From Bacteroidota bacterium (GTDB lineage Bacteria > Bacteroidota > Bacteroidia > Sphingobacteriales > Sphingobacteriaceae): a stretch of 64,000 bases of DNA. A program made the translations under genes and the position numbers. The notes beneath the pieces are model-generated. The model ran no database searches. It was not told the DNA's origin and saw only the letters and a program-made list of their open reading frames with translations. The DNA lies in assembly GCA_023427985.1 (NCBI GenBank), contig JAEYZM010000005.1:146116-210115 (forward strand). The letters are read 5' to 3'. Of the stretch, positions 9,204-18,536 are shown in pieces; positions within the stretch are counted from its first letter, which is position 1, and each line of letters starts with the position of its first letter.

Positions 9204-10202
9204 CTACAATTTCCTGCCATTGTAATTTAATCTAGAACTGTTACTTACTTTAACTCCTGATGATGAATATTTTTCAGCTATAATTTTTGTCGAATTTCGA
9301 GGAAATCTCATATATGAATAGTAATAGTAGCCGGTCTCTGGGGTATTTACTTTAGGCATTCTTATATCTATTGTTGCATCATTTGTATAGGAACTTAAAT
9401 AGCCTTCAAAATAATGTTTAAGTGTGGTATCAGAAATCACAAATCGTGTAGTGTTGATTTGAGTTAGATTTAGTATTGAATCTCTAAAATCAATACGTGA
9501 TGTATTAACATTCACTTTTTCTGTTGCATATCTCTCTTCGAATAAATATTCACCACTTATATAACTTAATAAATCTAAATACTCTGAAAGATTGAATGTT
9601 TTCACTCTTTTATAAGCGATGCGATCTGGAAGTGATAAATAATATATCACATCATTTGCAACAGAGTTTTCAAAGGTTTTCTCGTATCCGTCTCTAAAAG
9701 GAATTAAGTTGTTTGTGTAAATACTTCCAAAACATAATCCAGAAACTCCGTATTTATTTTGTTCTCTTGTGTGATGAAATGAGTAGGTAACAGGGTTAAT
9801 CGATTTCAATAAAAAGTGACAATTATTAAAATCAATCTGATAATCTTTCATTTGAATTGTTTTCGTTAAAGAATCTTTGTATCCATTTGTATCTTCACAA
9901 ACTAGTTTGATTTTTACAAATGATTTGCTCGATCCTACATAAAACGATGCCCAAAGTTGATCGTTCATATAGGTACCATCTAAATACCATTTTTGTTTCA
10001 CTGTATTTTCAGAAACACTTAACACATTTACATAGCTACCACTGTCAACATTTATGTAAGCATTGAAATTTACTTTGGGTTTTGTTACTTCTACTTCTAC
10101 TGGTTTAGTTCTGCTTATTAACTTACTTGCATTATCTTCTTCTTTCTCACATGAACTCAATATGAGTAAGACTGATATATATCCAATAAATGATTTTTTC
10201 AT
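9204..10202 (-). CDS. Lipoprotein, shorter paralogue of the upstream gene
   Basis: A 332-residue lipoprotein with leader MKKSFIGYISVLLILSSC and lipidated Cys18 followed by EKEED. Its C-terminal 220 residues are clearly homologous to the neighbouring upstream protein; both share PVTYSFHHTR, GYEKTF and YKRVKTFN. It has one PKD-like Ig module (residues about 38-125, containing QKWYLDG), whereas the paralogue has an extra one. The shared C-terminal domain is unknown to me. The two genes are 11 bp apart and co-oriented, so they form one operon made by tandem duplication. Likely an outer-membrane or surface protein. Confidence 0.8.
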   Translation of the reverse strand: MKKSFIGYISVLLILSSCEKEEDNASKLISRTKPVEVEVTKPKVNFNAYINVDSGSYVNVLSVSENTVKQKWYLDGTYMNDQLWASFYVGSSKSFVKIKLVCEDTNGYKDSLTKTIQMKDYQIDFNNCHFLLKSINPVTYSFHHTREQNKYGVSGLCFGSIYTNNLIPFRDGYEKTFENSVANDVIYYLSLPDRIAYKRVKTFNLSEYLDLLSYISGEYLFEERYATEKVNVNTSRIDFRDSILNLTQINTTRFVISDTTLKHYFEGYLSSYTNDATIDIRMPKVNTPETGYYYYSYMRFPRNSTKIIAEKYSSSGVKVSNSSRLNYNGRKL

Positions 10203-10213
10203 AGCAAAAGAAA

Positions 10214-11488
10214 TTATAATTTTCTACCTGTGTATATTAGTTTGTGGCTTTCACTTACTTTATTACCTATTGATTTGTGTTCTTCGGCTTGAATGGTGCT
10301 TGTATTCCTAGGCAATTTCAGGAATGATTGGTAGTAAGAACCTATCTCAGGATAATTAACATTAGGCACACGAAAATCTAATGTCGAAGAATTTGTATAC
10401 GAACTCAAAAACCCTTCAAAATAATGTTTAAGTGTTGTATCTGAAACAGTAAATTTAGTAGTATTGATTTGACTAAGATTTAGTACAGTATCGTTGAAAT
10501 TTGTTCTAGTCGAATACGAATTGACAATCTTTAAGCTATATCTTTCTTCAAATAAATATTGGCCTGGAAGGGAATTGAAAATTGGAATTAATTCAGTTAT
10601 ATTAAATGTTTTTACTCTCTTATACACTGTATAATTTGGTAGATCTAAAGAGAAAATGACAGTTTGTTCGTCATTATTGTCGAATGTTTTTTCATAACCT
10701 TGAACAAATTGAACTCTGTTTGATGTGTATATATCACCAAAAGATATTGCAGAAATACCATATCGATTATAGTATCTAGTATGATGAAAGCTATATGTAA
10801 CAGGACTAGTTGATTTTAATAAATAATGAGTAGAGCCGAAATCGACTTGATAATCATTCAAATTAATGATTTTAGAAAGAGTATCTTTTCTTCCAAAAGA
10901 TTCTTTAACTATTAATGTGACTTTTACTGATGATTTATTACCATCAACTTGTAAAGATGGCTGATATTGATCGCTAACAAGAACATCGTCTACAAACCAC
11001 ATCGCACTAATTGAATTCGACGTAGATGTATTAAATGTGTGCAAAACATTATTACTATCCACGTTATAATAGATTTTGAAATTAGCGGTTGGTTTAATAC
11101 TATTCGGGTTTTTTATTGTATCCTCTACAGTTAAGTCTTTAACTGAGATTTTTCTAACAAGAAATTTTTGTTGACTTCCATTATACGTAAATAATTTCAC
11201 TGTGTATGTTTTTTCATCGGGAAAAACAATGAATGGGTTTTCAATGCTTGATGAATCTATATCGCCGAAATACCATTTTATCGATGTGGCATTTTTTGAA
11301 TTATTTTTAAACTGGAAGGTGTCGGGACCAACATCATTAATTAGAATTTTATAAGAAAAGTCAGCAGTTAATTCTAATGTATTGCCCGAAGTATCTTTTC
11401 CATTGTTTGATGTTGGATTGATATCGTCTTCTTTTTTACAAGAATTAAATATTAGGGACAAGCAAGTTGTTAATATTAAAAGTCTCAT
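10214..11488 (-). CDS. PKD-domain lipoprotein, longer paralogue
   Basis: About 424 residues from ATG 11488 (a TTG at 11503 is the alternative). The leader MRLLILTTCLSLIFNSC gives a lipidated Cys followed by KKEDD. Two PKD-like modules follow: one with IKWYFGDIDSSSIENP near residue 75 and one with AMWFVDDVLVS near residue 165. The C-terminal domain is shared with the next gene. PKD modules usually serve as spacers or binding modules on exported proteins. First gene of a two-gene operon with its shorter copy. No function can be named. Confidence 0.8.
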   Translation of the reverse strand: MRLLILTTCLSLIFNSCKKEDDINPTSNNGKDTSGNTLELTADFSYKILINDVGPDTFQFKNNSKNATSIKWYFGDIDSSSIENPFIVFPDEKTYTVKLFTYNGSQQKFLVRKISVKDLTVEDTIKNPNSIKPTANFKIYYNVDSNNVLHTFNTSTSNSISAMWFVDDVLVSDQYQPSLQVDGNKSSVKVTLIVKESFGRKDTLSKIINLNDYQVDFGSTHYLLKSTSPVTYSFHHTRYYNRYGISAISFGDIYTSNRVQFVQGYEKTFDNNDEQTVIFSLDLPNYTVYKRVKTFNITELIPIFNSLPGQYLFEERYSLKIVNSYSTRTNFNDTVLNLSQINTTKFTVSDTTLKHYFEGFLSSYTNSSTLDFRVPNVNYPEIGSYYQSFLKLPRNTSTIQAEEHKSIGNKVSESHKLIYTGRKL

Positions 11489-11598
11489 AAATAAATTTAA
11501 CAAATTTTTATTTATGAAGAAAGAGTTTTGTGAAATTATTTAAACGAATACCTGCTTATGTAGGAAACTTGTTTTGGGTTTATGAGTTATTGAGGAAT

Positions 11599-11650
11599 TA
11601 AGTGTAGTAAGTATAATAAGTATAATAAGTGTAATAAGTGTAATAAGTGT
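11599..11650. repeat. TAAGTGTAA-type tandem array
   Basis: About six degenerate 9-bp units (TAAGTGTAG, TAAGTATAA, TAAGTGTAA) lead directly into the left arm of the next hairpin element, and the arm begins with the same word (AAGTGTATT). The right side of the hairpin carries the complementary AATACACT. This array, the hairpin after it and the TTTTCTA array fill most of the 330-bp gap between pruA and the PKD lipoprotein. I see no gene in that gap. Confidence 0.85.
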
Positions 11651-11718
11651 ATTTAGGTAATGCCGTTAACAAAGCAATCAGTATTTTACATTGTTAACAG
11701 CCACACCTTAATACACTC
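11646..11718. repeat. Family I palindromic intergenic element, copy 2
   Basis: A 73-bp imperfect hairpin. The left arm includes GTAATGCCGTTAACAAAGC and the right arm ATTGTTAACAGCCACACC; 22 of the first 28 arm positions pair. It has the same length as copy 1 and differs from it at about 12 positions. It sits between two minus-strand genes, so a role in ending convergent transcription does not explain it. Confidence 0.82.
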
Positions 11719-11762
11719 AATTCCCATTAAACTTAATTCCTTATCACTATTTACCCTAACAT

Positions 11763-11813
11763 TTTTCTATTTTCTATTTTCTATTTTCCATTTTCCATTT
11801 TCCATTTTCTTTC
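11763..11813. repeat. TTTTCTA / TTTTCCA heptamer array
   Basis: About seven tandem heptamers, TTTTCTA changing to TTTTCCA, end a few bases from the pruA stop codon at 11819. The change of word inside one array suggests unit-by-unit homogenisation. The complementary word (TAGAAAA) recurs at 9046-9066 and 48622-48640. Confidence 0.85.
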
Positions 11814-11818
11814 TCCCC

Positions 11819-13444
11819 TTACCCCAAAAACGGATAACGATAATCCTTCGGTGGATCAAATGTCTCTTTAATGGTACGTGGCGATACCCAACGTAATAAG
11901 TTGATCATAGAACCTGCTTTATCGTTCGTGCCTGAACCTCTTGCACCACCAAATGGTTGCTGACCAACCACTGCACCTGTACATTTGTCGTTGATATAGA
12001 AATTACCTGCTGCATTTTGTAATTTCTTGCTTGCAAAATCAATTGCATATCGGTCTTGTGCGATTATGGCTCCTGTTAATGCGTAGATCGAAGTAGAATC
12101 AACCACTTCTAAAGTCTCTTCAAATTTTGCATCATCGAACACATAAATGGTTAATACTGGCCCAAACAATTCTTCACACATGGTCACGTATTTTGGATCT
12201 TTCACCACCAAAACGGTTGGTTCAATAAAGTAACCTTTTGATTTATCGTAATTGCCGCCTGCAATGATTTCCACATTCGAATCTTTTTTGGCAGTATCAA
12301 TATACGAAGCTAATTTATCGAATGATTTTTCATCTATAACAGCGTTAATGAAGTTGCCGAAATCTTCTGTGCCACCCATTTTGAACGTCGCTAAATCGCG
12401 TTGCATACGCTCCTTAATTGCTGGCCATAATTTCGCAGAAATGTAAACACGCGATGCTGCCGAACATTTTTGTCCTTGGTACTCAAATGCACCACGCAGT
12501 ATCGCTACATTCGCCACATCCACATCGGCCGACTCATGTACTACGATGAAGTCCTTGCCGCCAGTTTCTCCAACGATGCGTGGATACGTTTTATATTTAT
12601 GAATATTATTGCCAATAGTTTTCCAAATATCTTGGAATACCGATGTAGAGCCGGTAAAATGGATACCTGCAAAATCAGGATGATTGAAAATTACTTCCCC
12701 AGCTGTTGGCCCAGATACATATACTAAATTGATCACTCCATCTGGAACACCTGCTTCTCTGAAGATTTCCATCAATACGTTCGCAGAATAAATTTGTGTG
12801 TTGGAAGGTTTCCAAACTACCACATTCCCCATCATGGCCGCTGAAGTTGGCAAATTCCCTGCAATAGCAGTAAAGTTAAATGGTGTAAGCGCAAACACAA
12901 AACCTTCTAACGGCCTTTGTTCTATTCTATTCCATATACCTTTTGCTGAACCTACTTGTTGTCCGTAGATTTCCGACATATAGGCAACGTTATATCTTAA
13001 GAAATCGATAATCTCACATGCTGAATCGATCTCTGCTTGAAAAGCATTTTTCGATTGGCCCAACATAGTTGCTGCATTTAATTTATATCGGTATGGTCCC
13101 GCAATTAAATCCGCCGCCTTTAAAAAGATGGAAGCTCTATGTTCCCAAGGTAAATTTGCCCAGGCATCTTTCGCTGCCAATGCTGCTTTGATTGCTGCTT
13201 CAACATGCGATTTGTCGCCTTGATGATAATGTCCTAAAATATGCTGATGATCGTGCGGTGGACTTAACTTCGCTGTTTTACCAGTTCTCACTTCTTCAGA
13301 ACCAATATACATTGGAATGTCCAACGTTTTTGAACGCGCTTCTTTTAAAGCCGCTTGTAATAATTCTCTTTCTTTTGATCCAGGTGCATATGAGTATATT
13401 GGCTCATTGCTAGGAACGGGTACTTTGAAAAATCCGGTCGACAT
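11819..13444 (-). CDS. pruA: L-glutamate gamma-semialdehyde dehydrogenase (P5C dehydrogenase)
   Basis: A 541-residue aldehyde dehydrogenase that oxidises glutamate semialdehyde to glutamate, the second step of proline degradation. The catalytic base is Glu293 in VGETGGKDF, the nucleophile is Cys327 in QGQKCSAASR, and the N-terminal ~100 residues match the P5CDH type rather than generic ALDH. The C-terminus keeps INDKCTGAVVGQQPFGGARG. It stands alone, without the proline dehydrogenase partner that is fused in some bacteria, so that gene must be elsewhere. A TAtcTTTG promoter box lies about 20 bp upstream of the start. Confidence 0.95.
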   Translation of the reverse strand: MSTGFFKVPVPSNEPIYSYAPGSKERELLQAALKEARSKTLDIPMYIGSEEVRTGKTAKLSPPHDHQHILGHYHQGDKSHVEAAIKAALAAKDAWANLPWEHRASIFLKAADLIAGPYRYKLNAATMLGQSKNAFQAEIDSACEIIDFLRYNVAYMSEIYGQQVGSAKGIWNRIEQRPLEGFVFALTPFNFTAIAGNLPTSAAMMGNVVVWKPSNTQIYSANVLMEIFREAGVPDGVINLVYVSGPTAGEVIFNHPDFAGIHFTGSTSVFQDIWKTIGNNIHKYKTYPRIVGETGGKDFIVVHESADVDVANVAILRGAFEYQGQKCSAASRVYISAKLWPAIKERMQRDLATFKMGGTEDFGNFINAVIDEKSFDKLASYIDTAKKDSNVEIIAGGNYDKSKGYFIEPTVLVVKDPKYVTMCEELFGPVLTIYVFDDAKFEETLEVVDSTSIYALTGAIIAQDRYAIDFASKKLQNAAGNFYINDKCTGAVVGQQPFGGARGSGTNDKAGSMINLLRWVSPRTIKETFDPPKDYRYPFLG

Positions 13445-13464
13445 ATGTATCTAATTTTAGATTG

Positions 13465-13472
13465 CAAAGATA
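13465..13472 (-). promoter_or_regulatory. Probable pruA promoter, -7 box TATCTTTG
   Basis: Exact match to the Bacteroidota -7 consensus TAnnTTTG on the minus strand, 20 bp before the pruA ATG. No clear -33 TTG is visible at the expected distance. Confidence 0.55.
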
Positions 13473-13525
13473 GGATTATTAGCTAAATAGCTGAACTTTC
13501 ATAAAATATTTACTATTTTCAAAGC

Positions 13526-14593
13526 ATGAACTTCCTAAGAAAATTATCGGCGCCATTCACATTTTTGTATTGGCTCATTATTGTATTGAGGAACAAAATG
13601 TATGATTTGCAATTGTTTCATTCAAGACCCTTTAAAGTTCCAATGATTGGTGTGGGTAATATCAACGTAGGAGGAACGGGTAAAAGTCCCACCGTGGAGT
13701 ACCTAATAAGGCTTCTTAAAGATGAATTTAAAATTGCCACTTTAAGCAGGGGCTATGGCAGAAAGACTAAGGGGTATATAGAAGCTAGTGCGCTCTCATC
13801 GCCCGAAGAAATAGGAGATGAGCCCACGCAGTTCAAGCAAAAATTTAACGAGATAAAAGTGGTGGTCGATGAGGATAGGAGTAGAGCCCTAGAGAAATTA
13901 GAGCACGAGGTCGATGCGGTGCTACTTGATGATGCTTTTCAACACCGAAAAATTCAATTGGGAATTAACATTGTTTTGTTCGATTATAATAAAGTCTTTG
14001 ACAAAGATTGGATGTTGCCACTAGGAAATAGGAGAGAGCCTGTATCAGGATTAAATCGGGCCGATATAATACTTATCACTAAAACACCCAAAATATTTTC
14101 ACCCATGGAGCGCAGAAGGGTAGAGTCGCATTTGCCTAATCGGAGAAACATTCCAGTAGTTTACTCGTATTTAAAATATGCTGAACTTAAACCATTACAC
14201 AGCTCCTATCCGCCTAGAGTGTTTTCAGATTTAGATAAGAAAACTCAAATTATTTTACTTACTGGTATTGCCGATGCAATGCTACTCATCAATCATTTAG
14301 AATTTCATAAGCTAAAAATTCTTAAACATTTTAATTATCCAGATCATTATAATTTTGTTCAGAAGGATTTGGATAAATTGGAGAAAGAGTATCAATCAAT
14401 TGAAGGAGACAATAAAATAATAATTACAACAGAGAAAGATGCCATGCGGTTATTGCATCCTAAGTTCGAGAATAAATTAGACGGTATACCGATTTATTAT
14501 TTACCTATTGAATCGGAACTGCATGAAAAAGATAAAGAGTGGTTCGATAATAAAATTTTAGAATATGTTAGATCAAATAAGAAACACAACTGA
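13526..14593 (+). CDS. lpxK: Tetraacyldisaccharide 4'-kinase (lipid A synthesis)
   Basis: A 355-residue membrane-associated kinase that phosphorylates the 4' position of the lipid A disaccharide. The N-terminal hydrophobic helix (residues 8-21) precedes a P-loop GNINVGGTGKS at 45-55 in the context typical of LpxK. DEPTQF and LLDDAFQHRKI, which contribute to the second half of the active site, are also present. Length is normal. It overlaps the start of the purine nucleoside phosphorylase gene by 29 bp and is the first gene of a likely three-gene run with that gene and a porin. Confidence 0.93.
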   Translation: MNFLRKLSAPFTFLYWLIIVLRNKMYDLQLFHSRPFKVPMIGVGNINVGGTGKSPTVEYLIRLLKDEFKIATLSRGYGRKTKGYIEASALSSPEEIGDEPTQFKQKFNEIKVVVDEDRSRALEKLEHEVDAVLLDDAFQHRKIQLGINIVLFDYNKVFDKDWMLPLGNRREPVSGLNRADIILITKTPKIFSPMERRRVESHLPNRRNIPVVYSYLKYAELKPLHSSYPPRVFSDLDKKTQIILLTGIADAMLLINHLEFHKLKILKHFNYPDHYNFVQKDLDKLEKEYQSIEGDNKIIITTEKDAMRLLHPKFENKLDGIPIYYLPIESELHEKDKEWFDNKILEYVRSNKKHN

Positions 14594-15380
14594 GTATATT
14601 AAAAGAATAGTTGGAGATTTTGAGCCGGAGTACGGAATTATATTAGGTACGGGATTAGGTGGCTTGGTGAAAGACATCGACATACAACATGAACTTTTGT
14701 ATTCAATGATTCCCGATTTTCCAATAGCAACTGTAGAATTTCATACAGGAAAATTAATTTTCGGCACCTTATCGGGTAAGAAAGTTGTAGCAATGTCGGG
14801 CCGATTTCATTATTACGAAGGCTATAGCATGCAAGAAATTACCTTTCCTATTCGTGTGATGAAAGTATTAGGTATTCAACGATTATTCATCTCCAATGCA
14901 AGTGGTTGTCTGAATCCCGAATGGGAAAAAGGTGATTTGATGATTATAGACGATCATATTAATTTACAAGGCGAGAATCCATTACGCGGAAGAAATTACG
15001 ATTTTTTTGGAGCACGTTTCCCGGATATGAGTAGACCTTACGATCCCAAAATGATAGAGCTTGCTTGTAGCATTGCATCGGCACAAAATATTAAAGCCCA
15101 TGTAGGCGTGTACTGCTCTGTTGTTGGGCCATCATTGGAAACACGAGCAGAGTATAGGTATTTGAGAATGATTGGGGCCGATGCTGTGGGGATGTCGACA
15201 GTTCCTGAGGTAATTGTTGCCAACCAAATGAGCATACCTGTTTTCGCAATTTCAGTTTTGACCGATGAGGGATTTCCAGAGAACTTGAAACCGGTAAGTT
15301 TGGACGAAATTGTTGCTGTGGCTCAAGAAGCTGAGCCTAAATTGACATTAATTCTAAAAGAATTAATTGCGAAACTGTAA
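14565..15380 (+). CDS. punA: Purine nucleoside phosphorylase
   Basis: A 271-residue enzyme that cleaves purine nucleosides with phosphate. Trimeric PNP signatures are present: GIILGTGLGGL near residue 25, MSGRFHYYEGY near 83, and VGPSLETRAEYRYLRMIGAD with GMSTVPE near 190-210. The start chosen gives the usual family N-terminus and lies inside the last 29 bp of lpxK, in a different frame. An overlap this long suggests translational coupling. The link between lipid A kinase and purine salvage has no obvious metabolic reason. Confidence 0.94.
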   Translation: MLDQIRNTTEYIKRIVGDFEPEYGIILGTGLGGLVKDIDIQHELLYSMIPDFPIATVEFHTGKLIFGTLSGKKVVAMSGRFHYYEGYSMQEITFPIRVMKVLGIQRLFISNASGCLNPEWEKGDLMIIDDHINLQGENPLRGRNYDFFGARFPDMSRPYDPKMIELACSIASAQNIKAHVGVYCSVVGPSLETRAEYRYLRMIGADAVGMSTVPEVIVANQMSIPVFAISVLTDEGFPENLKPVSLDEIVAVAQEAEPKLTLILKELIAKL

Positions 15381-15389
15381 TTTAGCAGC

Positions 15390-17267
15390 GTGAAAATTTT
15401 CAAGTACGGACTTATTGCACTTATAGCTTGTGTGAACTATGTTTACGCGCAGCAGGCGGATACGACTAAAAAAGTATTTACTGCAAATTCTGTACGTTAT
15501 GTTCAGCTGAAAGATTTTCACACAGACACGCTTACCTTTAGGAGTTTAGATACAAGTGCATTTGGATTTCAGAATTTCAATCCCATTCATGCCGATAATG
15601 TACCTCGATTTTATTTAGGCAATTTAGGACTTGCATATAAATCATTTTTGATTGAAGAGGAGAATGATTTCGGTTTTATTCATGGCAAAAAGGCGCATGA
15701 TATTTATATGAAATCGATAGACGACATTCAGTATTATAGAGTGTTTAGTCCGTATACCAAATTGTATTACATCTGGAATCGAAGGAAAGAACAATATTTC
15801 AATTTTACCTTTGCTCAAAACATAGGTCCTCGATTTAATTATACAATGAATTTTAGTCGACTGGTATCTTTAGGAGATTACAATCGACAAGTTGCAGATC
15901 ATTTGAATTACGATTTAAGTTTATGGTATACCGATAAGAGTAGAAGGTATCAAGTAAATGCTGCAATTATCAATAATAATTTAAGTATCCAAGAAAATGG
16001 AGGAATTCAAAATGATTCTATTTTTTTAAAAGATTCTGAAATCAACTCAGAGTTTGAACCTGTATTCTTGAACAATGCAACCAATCGAATTTCTGATAAG
16101 CAGTATTTTGTAAGACAAAGTTATGCCTTTGGTAAAAAAGAGGAATTTGTAATTGACTCACTAACAATTTCTAGAATTCGACCAAAATTTAGATTGTTTC
16201 ATGAGTTAAGAATTCAGAACAGAAAAGATGAATACAGAGAAACTCCATTGGACTCTGGAGTATATGCGAATATTTTTTATGATTCAACGAATACAGCAGA
16301 TATAGTACAGTTCTTAAAATTGGAGAATAGAGTAGGATTTGAATTTTTCAAGTTGAATACAAAAAGTAAACGTTATCATTTGCTTTCGGCTTATCTCTCA
16401 AACACGAATGTTGACTATTCTAATTTATCTTTGGATACAGTTTTGAATTCGACAGCAATTGTAATCGACGGTAAATATCAGTTAGCTAGAAACATCGAAC
16501 TAAATGGAAATTTTAAGCAAGGGATACAGGGAGATTTTGCCGATAATAATTATTTGGGCATAAATGCAAGGTATTATTTTAAGAGCGACTCAAATTTTTT
16601 CGAGCTTGGAATTAATAATCGAAAAAATGAACAAGCATTTTATTTTAACAGATACGAGTCGAACCATTTCAGATTCAATAATTCTTTCGCAGATAAATTA
16701 AGCAATAGTATACAATTGCGTTATGTGAATATTAAACGAAACTTTAGTGCTGGTATTAGTCTACGAAACATTCAGAACGATTTGTATATCGATAGCAATT
16801 CCAATTTGCAGTTGATAGCATCGTATAATTATACCCAGCTTTATTTTCAGAAATTATTCAGATTGGGTAAATTCTATTTAAACAATGTGGTTTATTTACA
16901 AGAAAACACGTCTAATAATTTGGTTCGAGTTCCTTTATTGCACACCTACCAATCGATTTATTTTCAAAGTTATGTCTTCAAGAAGGCATTGTTTTTACGT
17001 ACAGGATTTGATGTAAGGTATTACACTAAAACTGAGGCCTATCAATACAATGCAGCATTGCAGGCTTTTCAATTGGATAAGGTAAGTTTAGGAGATTATC
17101 CAATAATCGATTTTTTTATAACTGCAGGATTAAAACGTGCAGTGCTTATGGTAAAAGTTGATCATATGAATCAAGGATTTTGGAATCGAGGATCTGCATA
17201 CGTTCGAAATTACCCATTACCTGATCGTGCTGTTAAAGTTGGGGTTCGTTGGAATTTTTACGATTAA
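15390..17267 (+). CDS. Putative porin / outer-membrane beta-barrel (Porin_10-like)
   Basis: A 625-residue exported protein starting at a GTG, with signal peptide MKIFKYGLIALIACVNYVYAQ. The body consists of alternating aromatic beta strands, and the C-terminus (VKVGVRWNFYD) looks like a final barrel strand that ends in an aromatic residue region. Overall length and the N-terminal region after the signal resemble Bacteroidota 'putative porin' proteins. It starts 9 bp after punA, so it is very likely co-transcribed. A nucleoside or nucleobase substrate is tempting from context but not shown by sequence. Confidence 0.8.
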   Translation: MKIFKYGLIALIACVNYVYAQQADTTKKVFTANSVRYVQLKDFHTDTLTFRSLDTSAFGFQNFNPIHADNVPRFYLGNLGLAYKSFLIEEENDFGFIHGKKAHDIYMKSIDDIQYYRVFSPYTKLYYIWNRRKEQYFNFTFAQNIGPRFNYTMNFSRLVSLGDYNRQVADHLNYDLSLWYTDKSRRYQVNAAIINNNLSIQENGGIQNDSIFLKDSEINSEFEPVFLNNATNRISDKQYFVRQSYAFGKKEEFVIDSLTISRIRPKFRLFHELRIQNRKDEYRETPLDSGVYANIFYDSTNTADIVQFLKLENRVGFEFFKLNTKSKRYHLLSAYLSNTNVDYSNLSLDTVLNSTAIVIDGKYQLARNIELNGNFKQGIQGDFADNNYLGINARYYFKSDSNFFELGINNRKNEQAFYFNRYESNHFRFNNSFADKLSNSIQLRYVNIKRNFSAGISLRNIQNDLYIDSNSNLQLIASYNYTQLYFQKLFRLGKFYLNNVVYLQENTSNNLVRVPLLHTYQSIYFQSYVFKKALFLRTGFDVRYYTKTEAYQYNAALQAFQLDKVSLGDYPIIDFFITAGLKRAVLMVKVDHMNQGFWNRGSAYVRNYPLPDRAVKVGVRWNFYD

Positions 17268-17310
17268 TTCTTAGTATATTTAGCATAGCCTAAACTAATC
17301 TAAATTCAAT

Positions 17311-18492
17311 ATGCTTACCCGAGATATTTTATACTCTGTATTTAACGCGATAAGTGTTCCTGCACTTATCATTGAAAAAAGAAATAGTCAATATTTTATT
17401 ATTGCTGTTAATAGAGAATTTGTAAAAATGACAGGTATTGGAATTTCTGATTTAATGAATCGAGAATTAAAAGAATGTTTTTATAGGCCATCAGATCCTA
17501 GCACCTTGAAAGTAGTTGAAGAATTGTATGAAACTTTAGATAATGTATTCGAAACGAAGAAAGATTCTAATTTGGCTAATGTACGCTATGATATACGAAA
17601 TGAATTCAGCCTTAATTTAATGCCTCGATATTGGGAGCGAAAAAACACAGCTATTCTGAATGCAAATAACGATGTAGAATATGTACTGCACACTGTACGT
17701 GATATTACTGAAGAGGTTTTAAAAGAGCAAGAGAATTTTAAAAAAGAAGGCCCAGATAAATATAAAGAATTATTAGAACAAGCAGAGTCAATCTCTAAGT
17801 TTGGTACTTGGGAATTAGACTTAAGAACTCAGGAATTAAAGTGGTCCGATGGGGTATTTAGAATGTGTGGCTATATACCCAATGAATTTGAAGTGACTTT
17901 TGAATCGGGATTAAGTGTGATACATCCAGAAGACCAAGAATTTGCAATTCAGATGATGAATAATGCAATACAAAAGGGTGTTGAATACAATATTGAAAAG
18001 CGTTTTGTTCAAAAAGATGGAAACATTATTGATGTACAATCTAGAGGTAAGGTTTTAAAAAATATAGTAGGAGAGAATGTGAAGTTGATTGGCGTATTTC
18101 AAGACATTACAGAACAGAAGAAAAACATTCAAAAGATTCAAAGTCTAATAAAAGATGCTACGGAATCTAAACATAAATTCCAAGAAATGATAGAAAGCAT
18201 TAATGATGGCTTTGTGAGTTTTAGTGCCGACTGGGACATTGAATTTTTAAACGACAAGGCTGCTAAGTTATTGGGCGCTGAATCTACTTCAGATTTACAA
18301 AATAAAAATTTAGTGGATTTATATCCAGAGATTTTAGAAAACTCATTCTTTAAAAGTTTTAAAACAGTAATGTACGACCGAATACCGATGGTTACACGCG
18401 ATCTATATTTGCCAACAAATACAATGCTAGAAAATAGAATATACCCTTTAAGTAATGGTGGAGTAGGGGTGTTGTTTTACGAAAGCAAGTAA
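17311..18492 (+). CDS. PAS-domain protein without output domain
   Basis: A 393-residue cytosolic protein with three PAS modules: residues about 5-130 (ends VLHTVRDITEE), about 150-275 (FGTWELDLRTQELKWSDGVF to GVFQDITEQKK, the usual PAS/PAC start and finish) and about 290-390 (INDGFVSFSADWDIEFLNDKA). Coiled linkers join them. There is no His kinase, GGDEF, HTH or phosphatase domain, and the stop is followed at once by a strong terminator. It may act as a stand-alone sensor that binds a partner protein. It lies 43 bp after the porin gene. Confidence 0.82.
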   Translation: MLTRDILYSVFNAISVPALIIEKRNSQYFIIAVNREFVKMTGIGISDLMNRELKECFYRPSDPSTLKVVEELYETLDNVFETKKDSNLANVRYDIRNEFSLNLMPRYWERKNTAILNANNDVEYVLHTVRDITEEVLKEQENFKKEGPDKYKELLEQAESISKFGTWELDLRTQELKWSDGVFRMCGYIPNEFEVTFESGLSVIHPEDQEFAIQMMNNAIQKGVEYNIEKRFVQKDGNIIDVQSRGKVLKNIVGENVKLIGVFQDITEQKKNIQKIQSLIKDATESKHKFQEMIESINDGFVSFSADWDIEFLNDKAAKLLGAESTSDLQNKNLVDLYPEILENSFFKSFKTVMYDRIPMVTRDLYLPTNTMLENRIYPLSNGGVGVLFYESK

Positions 18493-18493
18493 T

Positions 18494-18528
18494 AAAAAAA
18501 AGCCGACAATTTCATGTCGGCTTTTTTT
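18494..18528. terminator. Bidirectional intrinsic terminator
   Basis: A stem AGCCGACA/TGTCGGCT flanked by seven A on the left and seven T on the right lies between the convergent PAS and T9SS-cargo genes. It works as an intrinsic terminator on both strands. Confidence 0.92.
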
Positions 18529-18536
18529 ATTCAGTA

